DNA of 64,000 nucleotides, from the NCBI GenBank assembly GCA_029378245.1, contig JARKIF010000014.1, positions 868,001 through 932,000 on the forward strand. Direction: 5' to 3'. The stretch comes from Roridomyces roridus. Its lineage: Eukaryota; Basidiomycota; Agaricomycetes; Agaricales; Mycenaceae. Below are positions 22,364 through 33,998 of this stretch, piece after piece. The translations under genes and the position numbers were made by a program. Position 1 is the stretch's first letter, and the number at the start of each line of letters is the position of its first letter. The notes under the pieces are model-generated. The model did not search any database. It was not told where the DNA came from and saw nothing but the letters and a program-made list of their open reading frames with translations.

Positions 22364-23132
22364 TCAGTCGATAACCCCCAGATGGTCCTCCTTGATCGTT
22401 CCAATGGCAAACTATCAATGTTCAGTGAAGCGTGCGAGGCCGGCGGGCAAGAACGTACAATCTCAGTGGCGTCCACCCGGGTGCCCACGATTTTTAAACG
22501 CACATGCGTCGACTTTTCAATGATCTGGGAGGATTACACATATGCTATGCGCCAAAGTCCTGACGGTACGTACCTGATCCACCGAGGCAAACGAGGGTGG
22601 GTTCGAGTTGGAATCGAAGCGTAGATCAGGGTGAATGAGCTGCAGACAGCAATCGTTACAGGGAGCGCACGAGGCGATAAACGGGTGCCACACGCACTTG
22701 ATGTGAGACGAATACCGACAACGGTCCAACGTCCGCGAAGAATCCCATCTGCGGCTCGTCATTTCCGAGTCTCGCGTGGGTTTGCCGCCGTACCTTGTTG
22801 ACATTATTTACGACCCCGTCCACGACTTCGCCCTTGAATGGCTTGAATACGATCGCGCGGTACCGGGTGATGAACTCGGCTTGTCCGCTGCCGCTGAGAA
22901 CCATGCCCTTGCCGATATCAAGAATGGAGACCACGGCGATGATGTAGCCAAACTGGCCAGAGCAGGTGCCTTCGACATCCGCATACAGTTTGGACTCGAG
23001 GAAACTTAGCATGCGCGGGCCAAAGTAGGATGGGTGCAGCAGGATGGTGTGCGTCAATTCTTTCTGCATAGAGGGAGGCTACATTGGAAGAGCAGGAGCG
23101 GCGTGGGTCTCGGCACTAACGATGAAGAACAT
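22364..23132 (-). CDS. RPB7: RNA polymerase II subunit RPB7
   Basis: Exon 1 at 23132 encodes only MFFI; the next exon gives [38 protein letters not shown] and [19 protein letters not shown]. Further exons supply [50 protein letters not shown] and the last, [15 protein letters not shown], ending with TGA at 22366-22364. This is RPB7 over its full length (about 170 residues): an N-terminal RNP-like domain and a C-terminal OB fold, forming the RPB4/7 stalk of Pol II that binds nascent RNA and aids initiation and mRNA decay. Four or five introns, all GT-AG. Its start codon is 74 bp from that of TGS1 on the other strand. Confidence 0.95.
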
Positions 23133-23206
23133 TTTTGGGTGGTGGACGTGGGGAACACAAAGCAGCGCCACAAAGCCAAACAAGTTCGGGCTCAAGACGC
23201 GTCACG
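23133..23206. promoter_or_regulatory. 74-bp bidirectional promoter, RPB7/TGS1
   Basis: All the DNA between the divergent start codons of RPB7 and TGS1. Promoter elements and both 5' UTRs must fit here or extend into the partner gene. No TATA box is seen; the stretch holds AAAGCCAAA- and AACACAAAG-like A-rich motifs only. Confidence 0.55.
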
Positions 23207-24181
23207 ATGGGAAAACGACGCGCAGCCATATCCGGTCTCTCCCGCTTCCTTCAAGCCAACGAAGAACCACCCGCGAAAAAGAGAAAGACGGACGAATCCC
23301 AGTGGGTCGAGGCGTACGATGCGTCTGACCTAGTGCACCACTATACTCGTGCCTCCGAAGTCCCAGAACATCTCTCAAAGTGTACTTGACCAACCTCATC
23401 CGTGAATCACGCTGACACACGTCTAGACTTTGCCCAACGAACACGATTTTTCTCGCTCTACTCCTCCGGATGTCTACTCGACGAGGAGGGTTGGTATAGC
23501 GTAACCCCGGAACGCATAGCAGACCGAATTGCCGAACGGTGTCGCTGTGGAACCATTCTAGACGCGTTCTGCGGAGTTGGCGGCAACGCGATTGCATTCG
23601 CAAAGACATGCGAACGAGGTGCGTTTGCCAACCCTCCATTCTTTCATTTCTCATCGCCACGCGCAGTCATCGCTCTCGATATCTCCCCGACGCGGCTCGC
23701 CCTCGCACGACATAACGCGCAAATCTACGGCGTCGCAGACCGGATAGAGTTTATTCTCTCCGACTACATCTCCTTTGCGAATTCGTACCTCTCGATACCC
23801 AGCAATTCGTCGCCGCGCAAGATCGACGTCGTGTTCTTGAGTCCGCCTTGGGGCGGACCCGCATACATTTCGGGGGACACTCGACCGTCCTCGCCCGTGA
23901 AACCCAGCAGTGAGCACCCGACCTACTCGCTGGCCTCAATCCAGCCAGTCCACGGCGGAGACCTCTTCCGTTTGTCTCGCAAAATCACCAACAATATCGC
24001 CTATTACCTCCCCCGGAACACACAACTGAGCGAGATCGGCGCTTTACTCGACGCTGACGAGCATAAAAATGAAATGGTCGAGGTCGAGGAGGAATGGATG
24101 GGCTCAAAGCTCAAGGCGCTTACTTGCTACTTTGGTGGACTAGCAGAGGGGCAGAGCGAGCTTTACGAGCAATCATTATAA
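23207..24181 (+). CDS. TGS1: Trimethylguanosine synthase (TGS1)
   Basis: Starts at the ATG at 23207 (MGKRRAAISGLSRFLQ). A basic KKRK cluster near residue 25 may be a nuclear signal. After an intron (donor GTACTT, acceptor TCTAG) comes KYFAQRTRFFSLYSSG, the TGS1-type start of the methyltransferase core. SAM-binding motif I is DAFCGVGGNAIAFA, motif II after the next intron is VIALDISPTRLALARHNA, and the catalytic SPPWGGPAY holds the Trp that stacks on m7G. The protein hypermethylates the m7G caps of snRNAs and snoRNAs to 2,2,7-trimethylguanosine in the nucleus/nucleolus. Three exons, about 290 residues, close to the yeast length. It ends at 24181, 15 bp from the stop of the convergent CLC gene. 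Confidence 0.95.
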
Positions 24182-24196
24182 CAATACATATCCTCT

Positions 24197-27100
24197 TTAC
24201 CCAGGTCGCCGCCCAGCAGCCAACGATGCTGTATGAGGGAAATTACAAGTGAGCAGACCAACTACATCTGCCTTGGTGACCATTCCAGTCAACTTTCCTT
24301 TCGTCGTAAAGATGATTTGGCGGAGGTTCTGAGTGTCGTTCAGTCGAGTCGAAGCCAGCACGCAGATATTCACATACCAGTTTCTGGAACATACTCACGA
24401 CGAGTTCCTTCGGCACCTCCGGTCTAAGCTGCAAGACAGCCGCTTCCAGGAGCCCAGAAAGGTCCACGTCGGTTTCAGAATCGAAAGAAGACCCTTTGGA
24501 AAACCTGCATCTCCTCGCACGCCCAGAGTCAACATCTTCAGCAAGAAGCGGAGCTGTTGATGGTTACAATGAGCAAAAGTCATGGTCGGTACGACATACC
24601 AATAACCAACTGCAGTTTATCACGAGTGGCGAATCCAAGAAATTCCTGCTCTCGGGTGACAGGGTACCCATGGAAATCGTGTTGGTTCAACAAAGCGTCT
24701 GCAAGGACTGAGATCCAAGGAACTAGATTAATGTTGTCACGCACCGAGCTCTGCCGTAGTCCTTTGCCCGTCTTCAATCACAACTAATCGGAGCACCGGC
24801 CGCATGAGATGTGCACCCGTCTCGCCCTTGTCATGAAAATCAACAGGAGGCAGCCATGGATATCCCCTCATAGCGATCCAGACGGCATAGATTCCTCCAT
24901 CCTTCCCAAAAGCGTCGGCGACCCATTTCGCGGCCATGACACTAACCATGATGGGCAGCACATGCGAAAGGGCACCAGTCAACTGAAGAAACAGGTTAGA
25001 GAGGCAGGGAAGAAGGAACAGCAGGGAGCTAACCTCGAAGAGAATGACCACAAGGGAGACTAGAGGATGATCAGCTACAAGCCAACAGTGTATTCAAAAG
25101 ACTGACTAGTCATTCGAGTGACACCGCCCAGCATCGCTGAAGCACCGATCACGCTATAGAAACCAGGCGAAACACATGGGACAGTTGGGTCAGGCGGGCA
25201 AGAGAGGAAGATCCAAGCTGTCGGATATGCACGTTGCAGACCTTGACTAGAAGAATGGTCAATATAAACCGTTTGCATCGACCATAAGCACCGACGTGAG
25301 TATTCCAACGGCGCGACCAATGCATGCCCCAATGGCAATAGTAGGGAGGAAGATACCAGCGGGGATCTAGACCAGTTAATTTGTGTCTGCCTATTTCAAT
25401 CTGATCTCACCATCATTCCAAAAGTCCAAGCAGTCAGCATGAACTTGAGAGCGGCGGCAAGAAGTAGTAGAAATACGTTCTCCCACATTGCAGTAGGACT
25501 GTGGGATGAGTGAACGAATGGGTTCCAAAAGAATAAGTCTCACTTGCAAAGACCGTGATAGTCGATCTTGGTAGGATCGCATTCCTGGAAAAGATTCGCC
25601 ACCAGTTCCGAGGCTTGGACTCTAGAGCATGGTGAGTTGAAGAAGCAGGTCCGCAAGTGAACTTGCCTCGAAAAGACAACTAGATAGCTAACAGCAGCAG
25701 TTATCGCGCTTACGGCGACGACTTCGAGAATCGGCCAGTCGTTCAGGGAACTATTGCGTCTGTACAGGGCGATCTCGACGTTGAGCTTGATCAACAATGA
25801 GCCCAGGATACCCTGCAATACAGAAATAAGAAAGTGTGGGTGAAATGAAATGAAAGACTTGCCCCGATGACGCCTAGTGTCAGCCAAGGGATCTGACATC
25901 CAGACTTCAGGCAACGAGATGCAGCAGATTTGCGGAACTAACCAACTCGAACGCGCGCCAGGTATCGCTCAGACTTGTGACCTGGAATAGAACAAGTTTG
26001 GATGTTCCAAACGGGTTCACCCAAGAAAGAGCCATAGCCGCAACGGCAGAGGCGACGAAACCTCTCCACATCACCTCAGTTTCATTCGAAGAAAATGTAT
26101 CCAGCTCTGCCAGGGGTTAGATTTGACAATGTAAGAAAAAACCGCTGACCTTCAAGTCCAAAAAGCACCCCTCCGAGTGGACTGCCGAAAGCCACGGACA
26201 CCCCAGCTGCCCCTGCTGCGGCCAATAATTTCCGTTGTTGCGCTGACGACTTTTGAGTACGAGAACGACAAATTGACTGTCCGAACCTTCGCTATTCCGG
26301 AATTGTTCGAATAAACGAGAAATGAGATACGCAAAGCAGCATGAGACGTGAACCAAGGGTCCCTGGGGAAAGGCGTCAATTGGGGTAAAAACTAATTCAA
26401 TGAACTAACCTCCTTGCCCAAGGACAGGCCGGATGCAACTGAAAGCGCGAGACCGAGGCCCTTTATGAGAAGGGTCCAAGGACTTAGGAAGGCCGTCAAC
26501 ACATAACCGCCGAGAATCTGTGCGGGAATTAACGAAGCATACAAACTGAAATGAAGACCGACCGCTTTAATCTCCGGGACTGATAGAGGGTATTAGGACG
26601 CGGAAATGAAGAAGGATATGAAAACTCACTTCCGGTATGGAATGCATACGGGGCATATGTTTTCACCAGCACTGCGGCGCTGCCAGCGTATGCAACCTCC
26701 GAGTGGGGTTAGCCAGGGTAGTATAGGCGGAGAAAGCACTCACTGCTAGTGAGACATAGACAAAAGAGTGCAGTAGCGACTGCGAGAACATCATTTGCAC
26801 GTTCAGGTATTCGCCCCAAGTCAACCACGCGTCGCAGACCTCTCCAGCTGGGACCAAGTCAGTATTATAACGGGTGGACGGGTACACCGACGTTTGACAT
26901 CGCTACAACATGCGACTTGGTTGTAGAAGAATCCATAAATGCAGCGTCCTTCTCGTAGGTCTCCGAGCCATTTGACGAGTACGTCGAGCCAACCTCCTGT
27001 GAGGCCAACACCCAAACCAGTGAGAATAACGACCAGCCACATGCGGCAGGCATCGAGCCATGGGAGCAAGAGGCCGCGGACACCGTGCTGAGCTCGCAAG

Positions 27101-27255
27101 AGATTTGTGTGTTCTCGTTCAGCAGCTTCTTCTTGTAGCCAGTCAATCGAGCTGCCGTCCGGGTATTTGGACTGCGCGTGGGTCGGATGTGTTGGGGAAG
27201 GGACTTGGCCGTCTTCTGTAAGCTCGTATAGTTCCGCCGGGTCAGGACGCGACAT
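24197..27255 (-). CDS. CLC-family chloride channel/transporter with CBS domain
   Basis: Many-exon gene from the ATG at 27255 (MSRPDPAELYELTEDGQVPS). A soluble N-terminus is followed by hydrophobic helices (MWLVVILTGLGVGLTGGWLD) and the selectivity region, formed by splicing as AFHTGIPEIKAV. GLSLGKEGPLVHVSCC follows, with the gating glutamate of GKEGP intact, then GVSVAFGSPLGGVLFGLEEL. Near the end a CBS block reads VLQLRPEVPKELVVSMFQK and, after an intron, NLRQIIFTTKGKLTGMVTKADV. The stop is at 24199-24197. The first anion-binding motif is TGIPE rather than the textbook GSGIPE; I believe this is the fungal HTGIPEIK-type branch. Probably an intracellular Cl-/H+ exchanger (Golgi/vacuole, GEF1-like). 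It ends 15 bp from TGS1 (convergent) and starts 72 bp from MED4 (divergent). Confidence 0.9.
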
Positions 27256-27327
27256 CGCGTGGTCAAGGCGCGTTGAACGCGAAAGAGATTGATGACGTTG
27301 TTGATTCAGCTTTACTTGCTCTTTACC

Positions 27328-28120
27328 ATGTCTCCTGGGCGTCAAGATGATTCGTCCATGTCCTCTATGCTACTTGGCCCTCTGGCCGACCTTCAGAACT
27401 TGTCTCACACCTTATTCCTCTCGCTATCTCCTGCTCAATCAAAACCTCCTCCCGCCCCTCCACTTTCCGCATTTCTCACCTGCGACGAGACCCTGTCCGC
27501 AGCCGTGAACCTCGCCCACACACACCAGATAAAGCAGCGCAAAATTGAGGCACTCAAGGATGAGATCCTGGAGCTCGACCGCCGTTGGCGCGAGATCTGC
27601 ACCGCGCTGGAAGCAGGTAAACGCGAGCTGGAAGAAATGATCGAGGAGGGAGACGAGCGAATAGAAGCCATCGAGCAAGCCAAGAAAGGTCTGTCGCTTG
27701 TCTTTCGACTATGGCTCTGACTTATCTGCGACAGCCTCTATTCCGTACCCTGAACTACTGGCGTACGCTCAGAGCCTCAGCGCGTTCACTTCTGCACCGC
27801 CAAACATGCCCGACCTAACGCTGCCCGGCCAACCTCCTCCACCCTTGTTCTTCCCTCCGTTCCCGAACGAGGAAAAGATGCGGCGTGGTCGGCTCAACGC
27901 AGAGGCGCCCTTGGGCTTGCTCGGAGAGACTCATTCTGTTGGACGCGGTGCGTTGACGCGCCATCGAGCATCTCACGCGCTCTTATCGTTTCATTTAGCA
28001 CCCACCGTATCGCCGAAAGCCCCGGAGGCTCCTCAACACGGCGCCAACCCCTACAGGCAGGACATGCGCGCTCCGCAACAAATATTCGATTTGGACCTGG
28101 ACTTGAATCCAGACCTTTAA
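27328..28120 (+). CDS. MED4: Mediator subunit 4 (MED4)
   Basis: The ATG at 27328 starts MSPGRQDDSSMSSMLLGPLA. An N-terminal helical/coiled-coil part (KQRKIEALKDEILELDRRWR, then EAGKRELEEMIEEGDERIEA) is joined over an intron near 27690-27735 to ASIPYPELLAYAQSLSAFTS and APPNMPDLTLPGQPPPPLFF. The IPYPELL...Y...S..T.APP block is the Med4 signature. Further Pro-rich sequence (PPFPNEEKMRRGRL) and a last exon rich in Asp/Leu (FDLDLDLNPDL) end at 28120. Med4 belongs to the middle module of Mediator, bridging activators and RNA polymerase II. Three exons, about 225 residues, a typical fungal size. Divergent from the CLC gene with 72 bp between start codons. Confidence 0.9.
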
Positions 28121-28154
28121 GGTACAGGATATAAATATGCAGAAAAACACAGAC

Positions 28155-28818
28155 TTAACTCGCCTTGGTGCGCTTTGCAGCGGTTGGGGTGCACCAGCCA
28201 CTGCTTTCAGCTCTCGTATCCGATCAGCAATTCCCTGGGACAATCTGGACATCCGGCTGCCAGAGTTCTTGGCTCCATTGGCATAAAACTGGGTGCTCCA
28301 CGTCTCGAGTTGGTTACGGAAGCCCATGTTTGGACACACGACAGGAGCGTTTTGCCTGAAGATAGGCTATCGACTCGGAGGCAGTCATGGTTGAAGTGGA
28401 AACCAAGTACGCTGCGACGACGGTAGCAGATCGACTGATGCCCTGGAAGCAATGTACCTACGCATGGTGTGAGGATGGCAATATACACCGATCTGTATGC
28501 GACGCACCAGGACATTGTTCTCCTCGTTCTCGGCCAGGGCCGCGGTGATGAACTCGGTGGTCTGGTCTAGGTGTGATATGATATCAGCGTCCGAACGATC
28601 CGCCAGGGAGACAAGTAGTCTGTGTTCTTGCGGGATACAATCTGGGATTGCTGGCTGTCGATCCAGAACCGTTACGATATGTGTGATGCCGAGGCGACCG
28701 AGTTCCCGTTCGTCGGTAGCTGAAAGCGTTACTTCCTTGGAGTTGGTTTTTTCGATGCACCCTACTTACCTGTGAAGTAGTCGGACAGGTAGACGCGGGG
28801 AACGATGAGGTTCGCCAT
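28155..28818 (-). CDS. Dual-specificity protein phosphatase, 3' part damaged
   Basis: Starts MANLIVPRVYLSDYFT (ATG 28818), then after an intron ATDERELGRLGITHIVTVLD and LLVSLADRSDADIISHLDQT. The active site is completed by splicing as VHCFQGISRSATVVAAYLV, the HCx5R P-loop with catalytic Cys and Arg; HCxxGxSRS is the DSP form. The general-acid Asp is probably in LADRSDADI. After IAYLQAK the frame runs to an early stop, whereas the next frame continues PVVCPNMGFRNQLETW, the expected end of a DSP domain. One extra base near 28349 explains this. The C-terminus after that is uncertain: one frame ends TAAKRTKAS at 28155, another runs on, antisense to the MED4 3' end. Substrate unknown; small DSPs act on MAP kinases or RNA 5' ends. 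Confidence 0.75.
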
Positions 28819-29154
28819 CCTCGCCTTTCCTGAGCCGAGTGGCCCTTTAGTCGTATTTTGAGCGAGGATCGCAGTTTGCCAGGTGGGCGTAGCGAAGGAG
28901 AGCATGGCAAGAGGTGGGGGATGTCAGGAGAAGCGATACATTGGCCAATTTTGGCGTGGCGATCAAAAGTCGACGGACTAACTGCGGCGGAGTTCATGTG
29001 GGCGCTGAATGCATTGCTGAAGCCCGGATTCGCCGCTGCTGGACCCGCACAAGCTGTACTTTGAATATCTTGTCGTATTTGTCCAGTAAAAGAAGATAAT
29101 TGGGACCAAAGCCGATTGTTAGCCGAGCCTTCCTTTTCGGGACCGACCACCACC
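28819..29154. other. Divergent intergenic region, DSP/CDK7
   Basis: A 336-bp region between two start codons on opposite strands. Short ORFs on both strands lack any recognisable feature. Presumably contains both promoters. No TATA box seen. Confidence 0.45.
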
Positions 29155-30533
29155 ATGGATGCGGTCGAGAAAGCAAACACGGAGCGGCAAAAGAGATGGT
29201 CTGTATCTGCCTTCCCGGTTTTTCTCTTGTTTCAAATGCATTCGTGAAGGGTCAAGGACCAGAAAGTCGGCGAGGGTACATATGCCGTGGTCTACCGAGG
29301 TGCGTGCTGCTACTTTCCCCGAATCGCGCTGGACGCGGCACTCAGGCAGGGAGGCCTCCACCAACCGAAAGGTCGCTATAAAGAAGATCAAGGTTGGCCA
29401 GTTCAAGGACGGTCTCGACATGTCCGCCATTCGCGAGGTTAAATATCTTCGCGAACTGAAACACCAGAATGTAATAGAGGTAAGGCATTCAATGCACAAC
29501 GCTGGCTTGCCACTAACTTGCTTAGCTCCTCGACGTCTTCTCCTCCAAAACAAATTTAAATCTCGTGCTAGAGTTTCTCGACTCGGACCTCGAAAACATC
29601 ATCAAGGACCGTTCCCTTGTCTTTCTCCCTGCAGATATCAAAAGTTGGATGGCAATGACTTTTCGTGGGCTCGAATTTTGCCACCGGAACTGGATTCTTC
29701 ATCGCGTGGGTCCCATGTTGTTTGTCTGCAGGGTTTCATTAACCGTGTATAGGATCTTAAACCCAACAATTTGCTCATTGCGTCGGACGGTCAGCTCAAG
29801 ATTGCTGATTTTGGTCTGGCTCGCGACTTTGCGGACCCTGGATACAAAATGACCTGTCAAGTTATCACCCGGTATGCTCTTCGCCCTCTGTCTTGGCCTT
29901 GAGTTGACCATTCCAGGTGGTACCGACCTCCAGAGCTGCTATTTGGTAGCAGATACTACTCGACTGCGGTCGACGTCTGGTCTGTTGGCTGTATATTTGC
30001 TGAGCTCATGTTACGAACTCCCTACCTGGCGGGAGAAAGCGACATGGATCAACTCAAGACCACCTTCCGTGCGCTGGGCACTCCCACCGAGCAGGATTGG
30101 CCGGGGCATACCAAGCTGCCGGACTATGTGCCCATCGGCCAATTCCCGAAGACGCCCCTACGTGACCTCTTCACTGCCGCCAGTGCCGACACTCTCAATC
30201 TTCTCGCTCAGTGCCTGGTCTATGAGCCCCGGAAACGCATTTCCGCGAAAGACGTGTGTAGCAAAGGCACTACTCTACTCTTTTGCTGACTGTATCTAGG
30301 CCCTCACCCACGCATACTTTTTCGCCCTCCCATATCCCTCCCACCCGTCCAAGCTACCAAAATGTGCCGCCCAAATCACCGCCGCACTTCCACTAGAAGA
30401 ATTGGACGGAAATACGCTGAGTGGAAAGACGAACCGTCTGAAGCGCAAACTGTCGTCGCCGGATGATAGCACCAAGACACGCTCTACAGTTGCCCGGAGG
30501 TTAGATTTCACGAAACCTACGCCAGGGTCATAG
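29155..30533 (+). CDS. CDK7: Cyclin-dependent kinase 7 / KIN28, TFIIH CTD kinase
   Basis: The ATG at 29155 gives [15 protein letters not shown], then over introns [17 protein letters not shown] (Gly-rich loop), [20 protein letters not shown] (ATP-binding Lys plus the NxTALRE-like helix written [12 protein letters not shown]), [14 protein letters not shown], the catalytic loop [12 protein letters not shown], the DFGLARDF magnesium motif and a T-loop leading to [21 protein letters not shown]-lobe: [20 protein letters not shown] and [13 protein letters not shown]. The tail is Lys/Arg-rich and ends TKPTPGS at 30533. The FLDSDLE and [12 protein letters not shown] blocks mark the CDK7/Kin28 subgroup. 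It phosphorylates the Pol II CTD within TFIIH. About seven exons; no frame breaks. Confidence 0.93.
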
Positions 30534-30743
30534 AGGGTGCGTTGTAAACCCACTGGAGGGCGTTAGGCCGTCTAGCTGGTTGACTATGCGTTTGTACTAC
30601 TACTGGTGGAGTGGACTAGACTTCATTCCAATGTAACTTTTAACGGTGTGTCGGATCTGTTGCGCCGATGGGCAACGGCCGTTGGGAGTGGCGCGATCCC
30701 TTTGTGGATGTTTGCCCTCCCCTTTCGTCCGTACCACCATCAT

Positions 30744-31336
30744 CATGAAAGCTCTGAGTTTGCCCACATCCAGGCAAATCCCAGCACTCGCGCTGTTCCA
30801 ACGAGGCCCCTTTCATCGATCAATCTTGGCAAGTCGAAACCAAATCAATGCTCTCGCCGAGCGGGCAGTGGTGCTTTTATTCTTCTTCTGGGTTACAGTC
30901 TCTGCTCGGTCGCGAATGCCCCATAGTCTATGTCGGTTCTCAATGAGATGCTTCTTGGGCGTCCCTGATTCTCCAATCTTTCGACGGGGTTTTCAAGTAA
31001 TATTCTCCAAGTACTGTCGACGTTCGCTGTGGCCTCAGGCTTGGTCTGCTCGACCTCGAACTTTTATCTGCTTTCGTTGTGGCGCGAATTTCACGCGAAA
31101 CTTGGCTACCATCCATTTTCATCCATTCTAATATTTCGCTGCCTCGAATGTTCTGTGGCGTTGGTCAGTCTTTGCACACCCTCTGCTTGACCATACTTTC
31201 TTCTCTCGGTCCTAATCCACCAAAATATTGTACGAGGTATTGGAACTCGTCTCAAGCCGTGTACGTAACTCCCTTGGTCGTCGGGATTGCGAGCGCCGTT
31301 GCCACAGTGCTTGGAGAGGTGCTCAAGTGCGAGTAG
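30744..31336 (+). CDS. Possible small mitochondrial/membrane protein gene, unrecognised
   Basis: The ATG at 30744 opens MKALSLPTSRQIPALALFQR, basic and lacking acidic residues, like a mitochondrial targeting peptide. Splicing out about 30863-30927 and about 30971-31014 would give LAERAVSMSVLNEMLLGLLS followed by FAVASGLVCSTSNFYLLSLW, an alternating hydrophobic segment. A later open stretch near 31257-31336 reads VTPLVVGIASAVATVLGEVL. I do not recognise the family and the second intron would need an unusual GTCCCT donor. It sits in the 947-bp gap between CDK7 and the RCC1-PHD gene; the rest of that gap shows nothing supportable. Confidence 0.3.
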
Positions 31337-31480
31337 GAGATGGACTATGTGGTAGTATTAACCTTACATGCGTGCCTGTGTGCTACTGGACGGGGGTCGT
31401 TGGTTTCTACCCTGTCCTCCATAATATATCAAGTCGATGCTTCGGGTTGTTTGTAAACTTTGTCAGTAACTCAAACACAT

Positions 31481-33817
31481 ATGAGCGCCAGCGCGATTGC
31501 AGAGCCTGCGTCTGACGCAGTAGAGTGGGGAAGAGGTATGCAGAATTAGCATCGTCTCGAGGTCGCTTCGACGCTGAGCTTGTCTCTGTAGTCCTTATTT
31601 GCGGTGGAACAGACTGGTGAGGTCTTGTTGTTCCAAACCAACACTTTTGGCTCTGCCTTCTCACAAGACATTTCTACTTCTTCCCCTCTGCACGCCAGGC
31701 CGAGACTAGGAAAGAAAGGCGCCAAGCCCGAAGGAAGTGAGGACGACACCCCCGATCTCCTGGAACCCCACATATTACGCGCCTTGTCCAATGTCAAGTC
31801 CACCTTCATCGCGTCAGCCGCCCACGCTTGCCACTGTGTCGTCCTGGACATTGACGGGGTCAGAATTTCTGCATTCCGCGGTTATGTGGTCTCAATAACC
31901 CTCCTTAGGTCGCGTGGTTGTTTGGTCGGAACGGGTCGTGTGCCCTGGGCGTGCCGAGCACGGTCGACTCCATTTCGGAGAACGCCCCGAGGAAACTGAC
32001 GGCCCAGGAGCTCGGCGTGCCACCCCAGACCAAGTTCGTTTACGCTGCGTGTGGCAGGAACCATACGGTGAGTGATTCCTCTGGGCATGGCATGACATAG
32101 CTGGAACATGATACTTACTAGTTGTTGATCGGGTCGGACGGTACGCTCTGGAGTGCGGGTGCCAATACGTTTGGGCAGGTGAGACAGCTTGGACAGCGCA
32201 GGTCTCGGAGTACTCACTGGTCATTCAGTGCGGTCAACCAGTGTCTCCGGACGTCCCCACTTTCAAGGCCGTCAGTGTGGTTTCTGAGGCTGGAGTCAAG
32301 GAACACGTCGTGAAGGCCACAGCGGGGATCACATTCTCAGCCATTCTTACGGATACTGGCAAGGGTGAGAATCCTATGCTGCTCATCGCACTCTTCGCTG
32401 ACCCCGTTTTTCTGCAGTCTACACATTTGGGAGCGGTGCGTGTAAATTTCGCCATGGACTATCCGCGCGATTTATCTTGGCGTATAGGAGAGAAAGGACA
32501 ACTTGGGAACGGAAGGACAGGCGAACGGATCGTGACTGGCAACAAGGTTGCGTTTGACAGCATATCTGACCCCGGTGCGCTCCTACATCTCCTGCGACAA
32601 CTTGTCTAACTTGCAACAGTTCAAGTGGATGGACTCGACAACAAAAAGATTGTGCAAATTTCTGCTGGCCAACAGCATTGTATCGCGCTGGAGTCGACTG
32701 GATTGGTGTACGTTTGGGGTTATGGTGGCTACTGCCGTCTTGGTCTCGGAAATCAGGCCGACGAACTCAGACCCAAGTTGGTCCCAAATGTGCGTCCTCC
32801 CTGCTCAGTTCGGTGAAGTATGATCAAACAACCATGCATAGTTCGCGGGTCCCAATGAGCAACTCATGGGAGCGTTGGTTGCTGCTGGACCGAGCAACAG
32901 TGTGGTCGTCGATCGCCAGGGCATGTATTGGATGACGGGAAAGGTAGGGTGATTGTCAAATCCGCGGCACATATACTCAAAGTCTATCAGTGGAAGAATA
33001 GCGGAGAAGGTTCCTCTGGGTCTCCATATTCGTCGTTCCGGTACATGCAGGATATCATGTATGTTTATTTCTTCCTGTCATCGCACTTTCCTGATCGAAT
33101 GTCCAGGGCTTGCAAAGTATCAAAGGCGTCTTGTGGTGGAGTCACTCACTGGATGCTCACTCCTGATGATGAAGCCCCAGAAAGTGGAGATGCGGTGATG
33201 ACTGTCGCCTGGGGACAAAACGCTGCGAATGGTAGGTTATTTGTAAACTTTCCAAACGGCCGATCCATCTTATACACTCAGGCGAGCTTGGGCTCGGGCC
33301 GGACGAACCTAAAAGTGCCACCAAGCCGACGAAGCATGTACCTCTAACTGGCGTGACCGTTCTCGAGTTTGTTTCATCTCCTTTGGTTATTTTTACCGCT
33401 CTCATGTCCGTCACAGCATCGCGCCGGGGCAAAACACCACGCTGTTCCTGGCCAAACCCGTGGGGAAGTACGCCGACCTCCCGAGACATCCCATGGAAGT
33501 CGGTCCGACACCGGAAACGTGCATCGTGTGCGGAGAGGACCATGGAGAAGACGTTGATGACGTGCTCGAATGCGAAAAGGTGAGTGTTTTAAATGTCTCT
33601 CTTTGTTGATTCTCAACTGTTGCAGTGCGACGCTCCGTACCACCTTGGGTGCCTGACTCCGCCGCTGGACAGCATCCCAGAAGGCGAGTGGTTCTGCGCG
33701 GACTGCGAAGAGAGTCCGGGCGCATCTGTTGGTGCGGCGTCCAAGAAGTTGCAGGCACGAAGCTTGAAACGGAAAGCCGACTCGCAGGGCTCTGGCCCAA
33801 GGAAAAAGAGACAATAG
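31481..33817 (+). CDS. RCC1-repeat protein with C-terminal PHD finger
   Basis: The ATG at 31481 gives [18 protein letters not shown] and, after an intron, VLICGGTDW, then [23 protein letters not shown]1-type blades follow, split by many short introns: [76 protein letters not shown] and [21 protein letters not shown] last blade gives [20 protein letters not shown]. It runs directly into a PHD finger at about 33515-33710: [20 protein letters not shown] then [13 protein letters not shown] and WFCADC, with the Cys4-His-Cys3 ligands visible. A basic tail ends GPRKKRQ. RCC1 propellers bind chromatin/Ran or histones; PHD fingers usually read histone H3 tails. The pair suggests a chromatin-bound regulator; a true Ran-GEF function is not established. 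Confidence 0.88.
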
Positions 33818-33998
33818 TGTACATATCTGTATTTTTCGGTGAAATGGATTTTTTTGGATGGATGGAAAACGTGGTGGCATCGCCACACACCGGAAGAAGA
33901 AGGCGATCGTCGTCATCTCCGAACTCTCATCACCACCCACCGGCATGGCGGGTTATCAGGTATAGAGCTACACCTTTTACCCCGCGCTCGTCGTTTTG

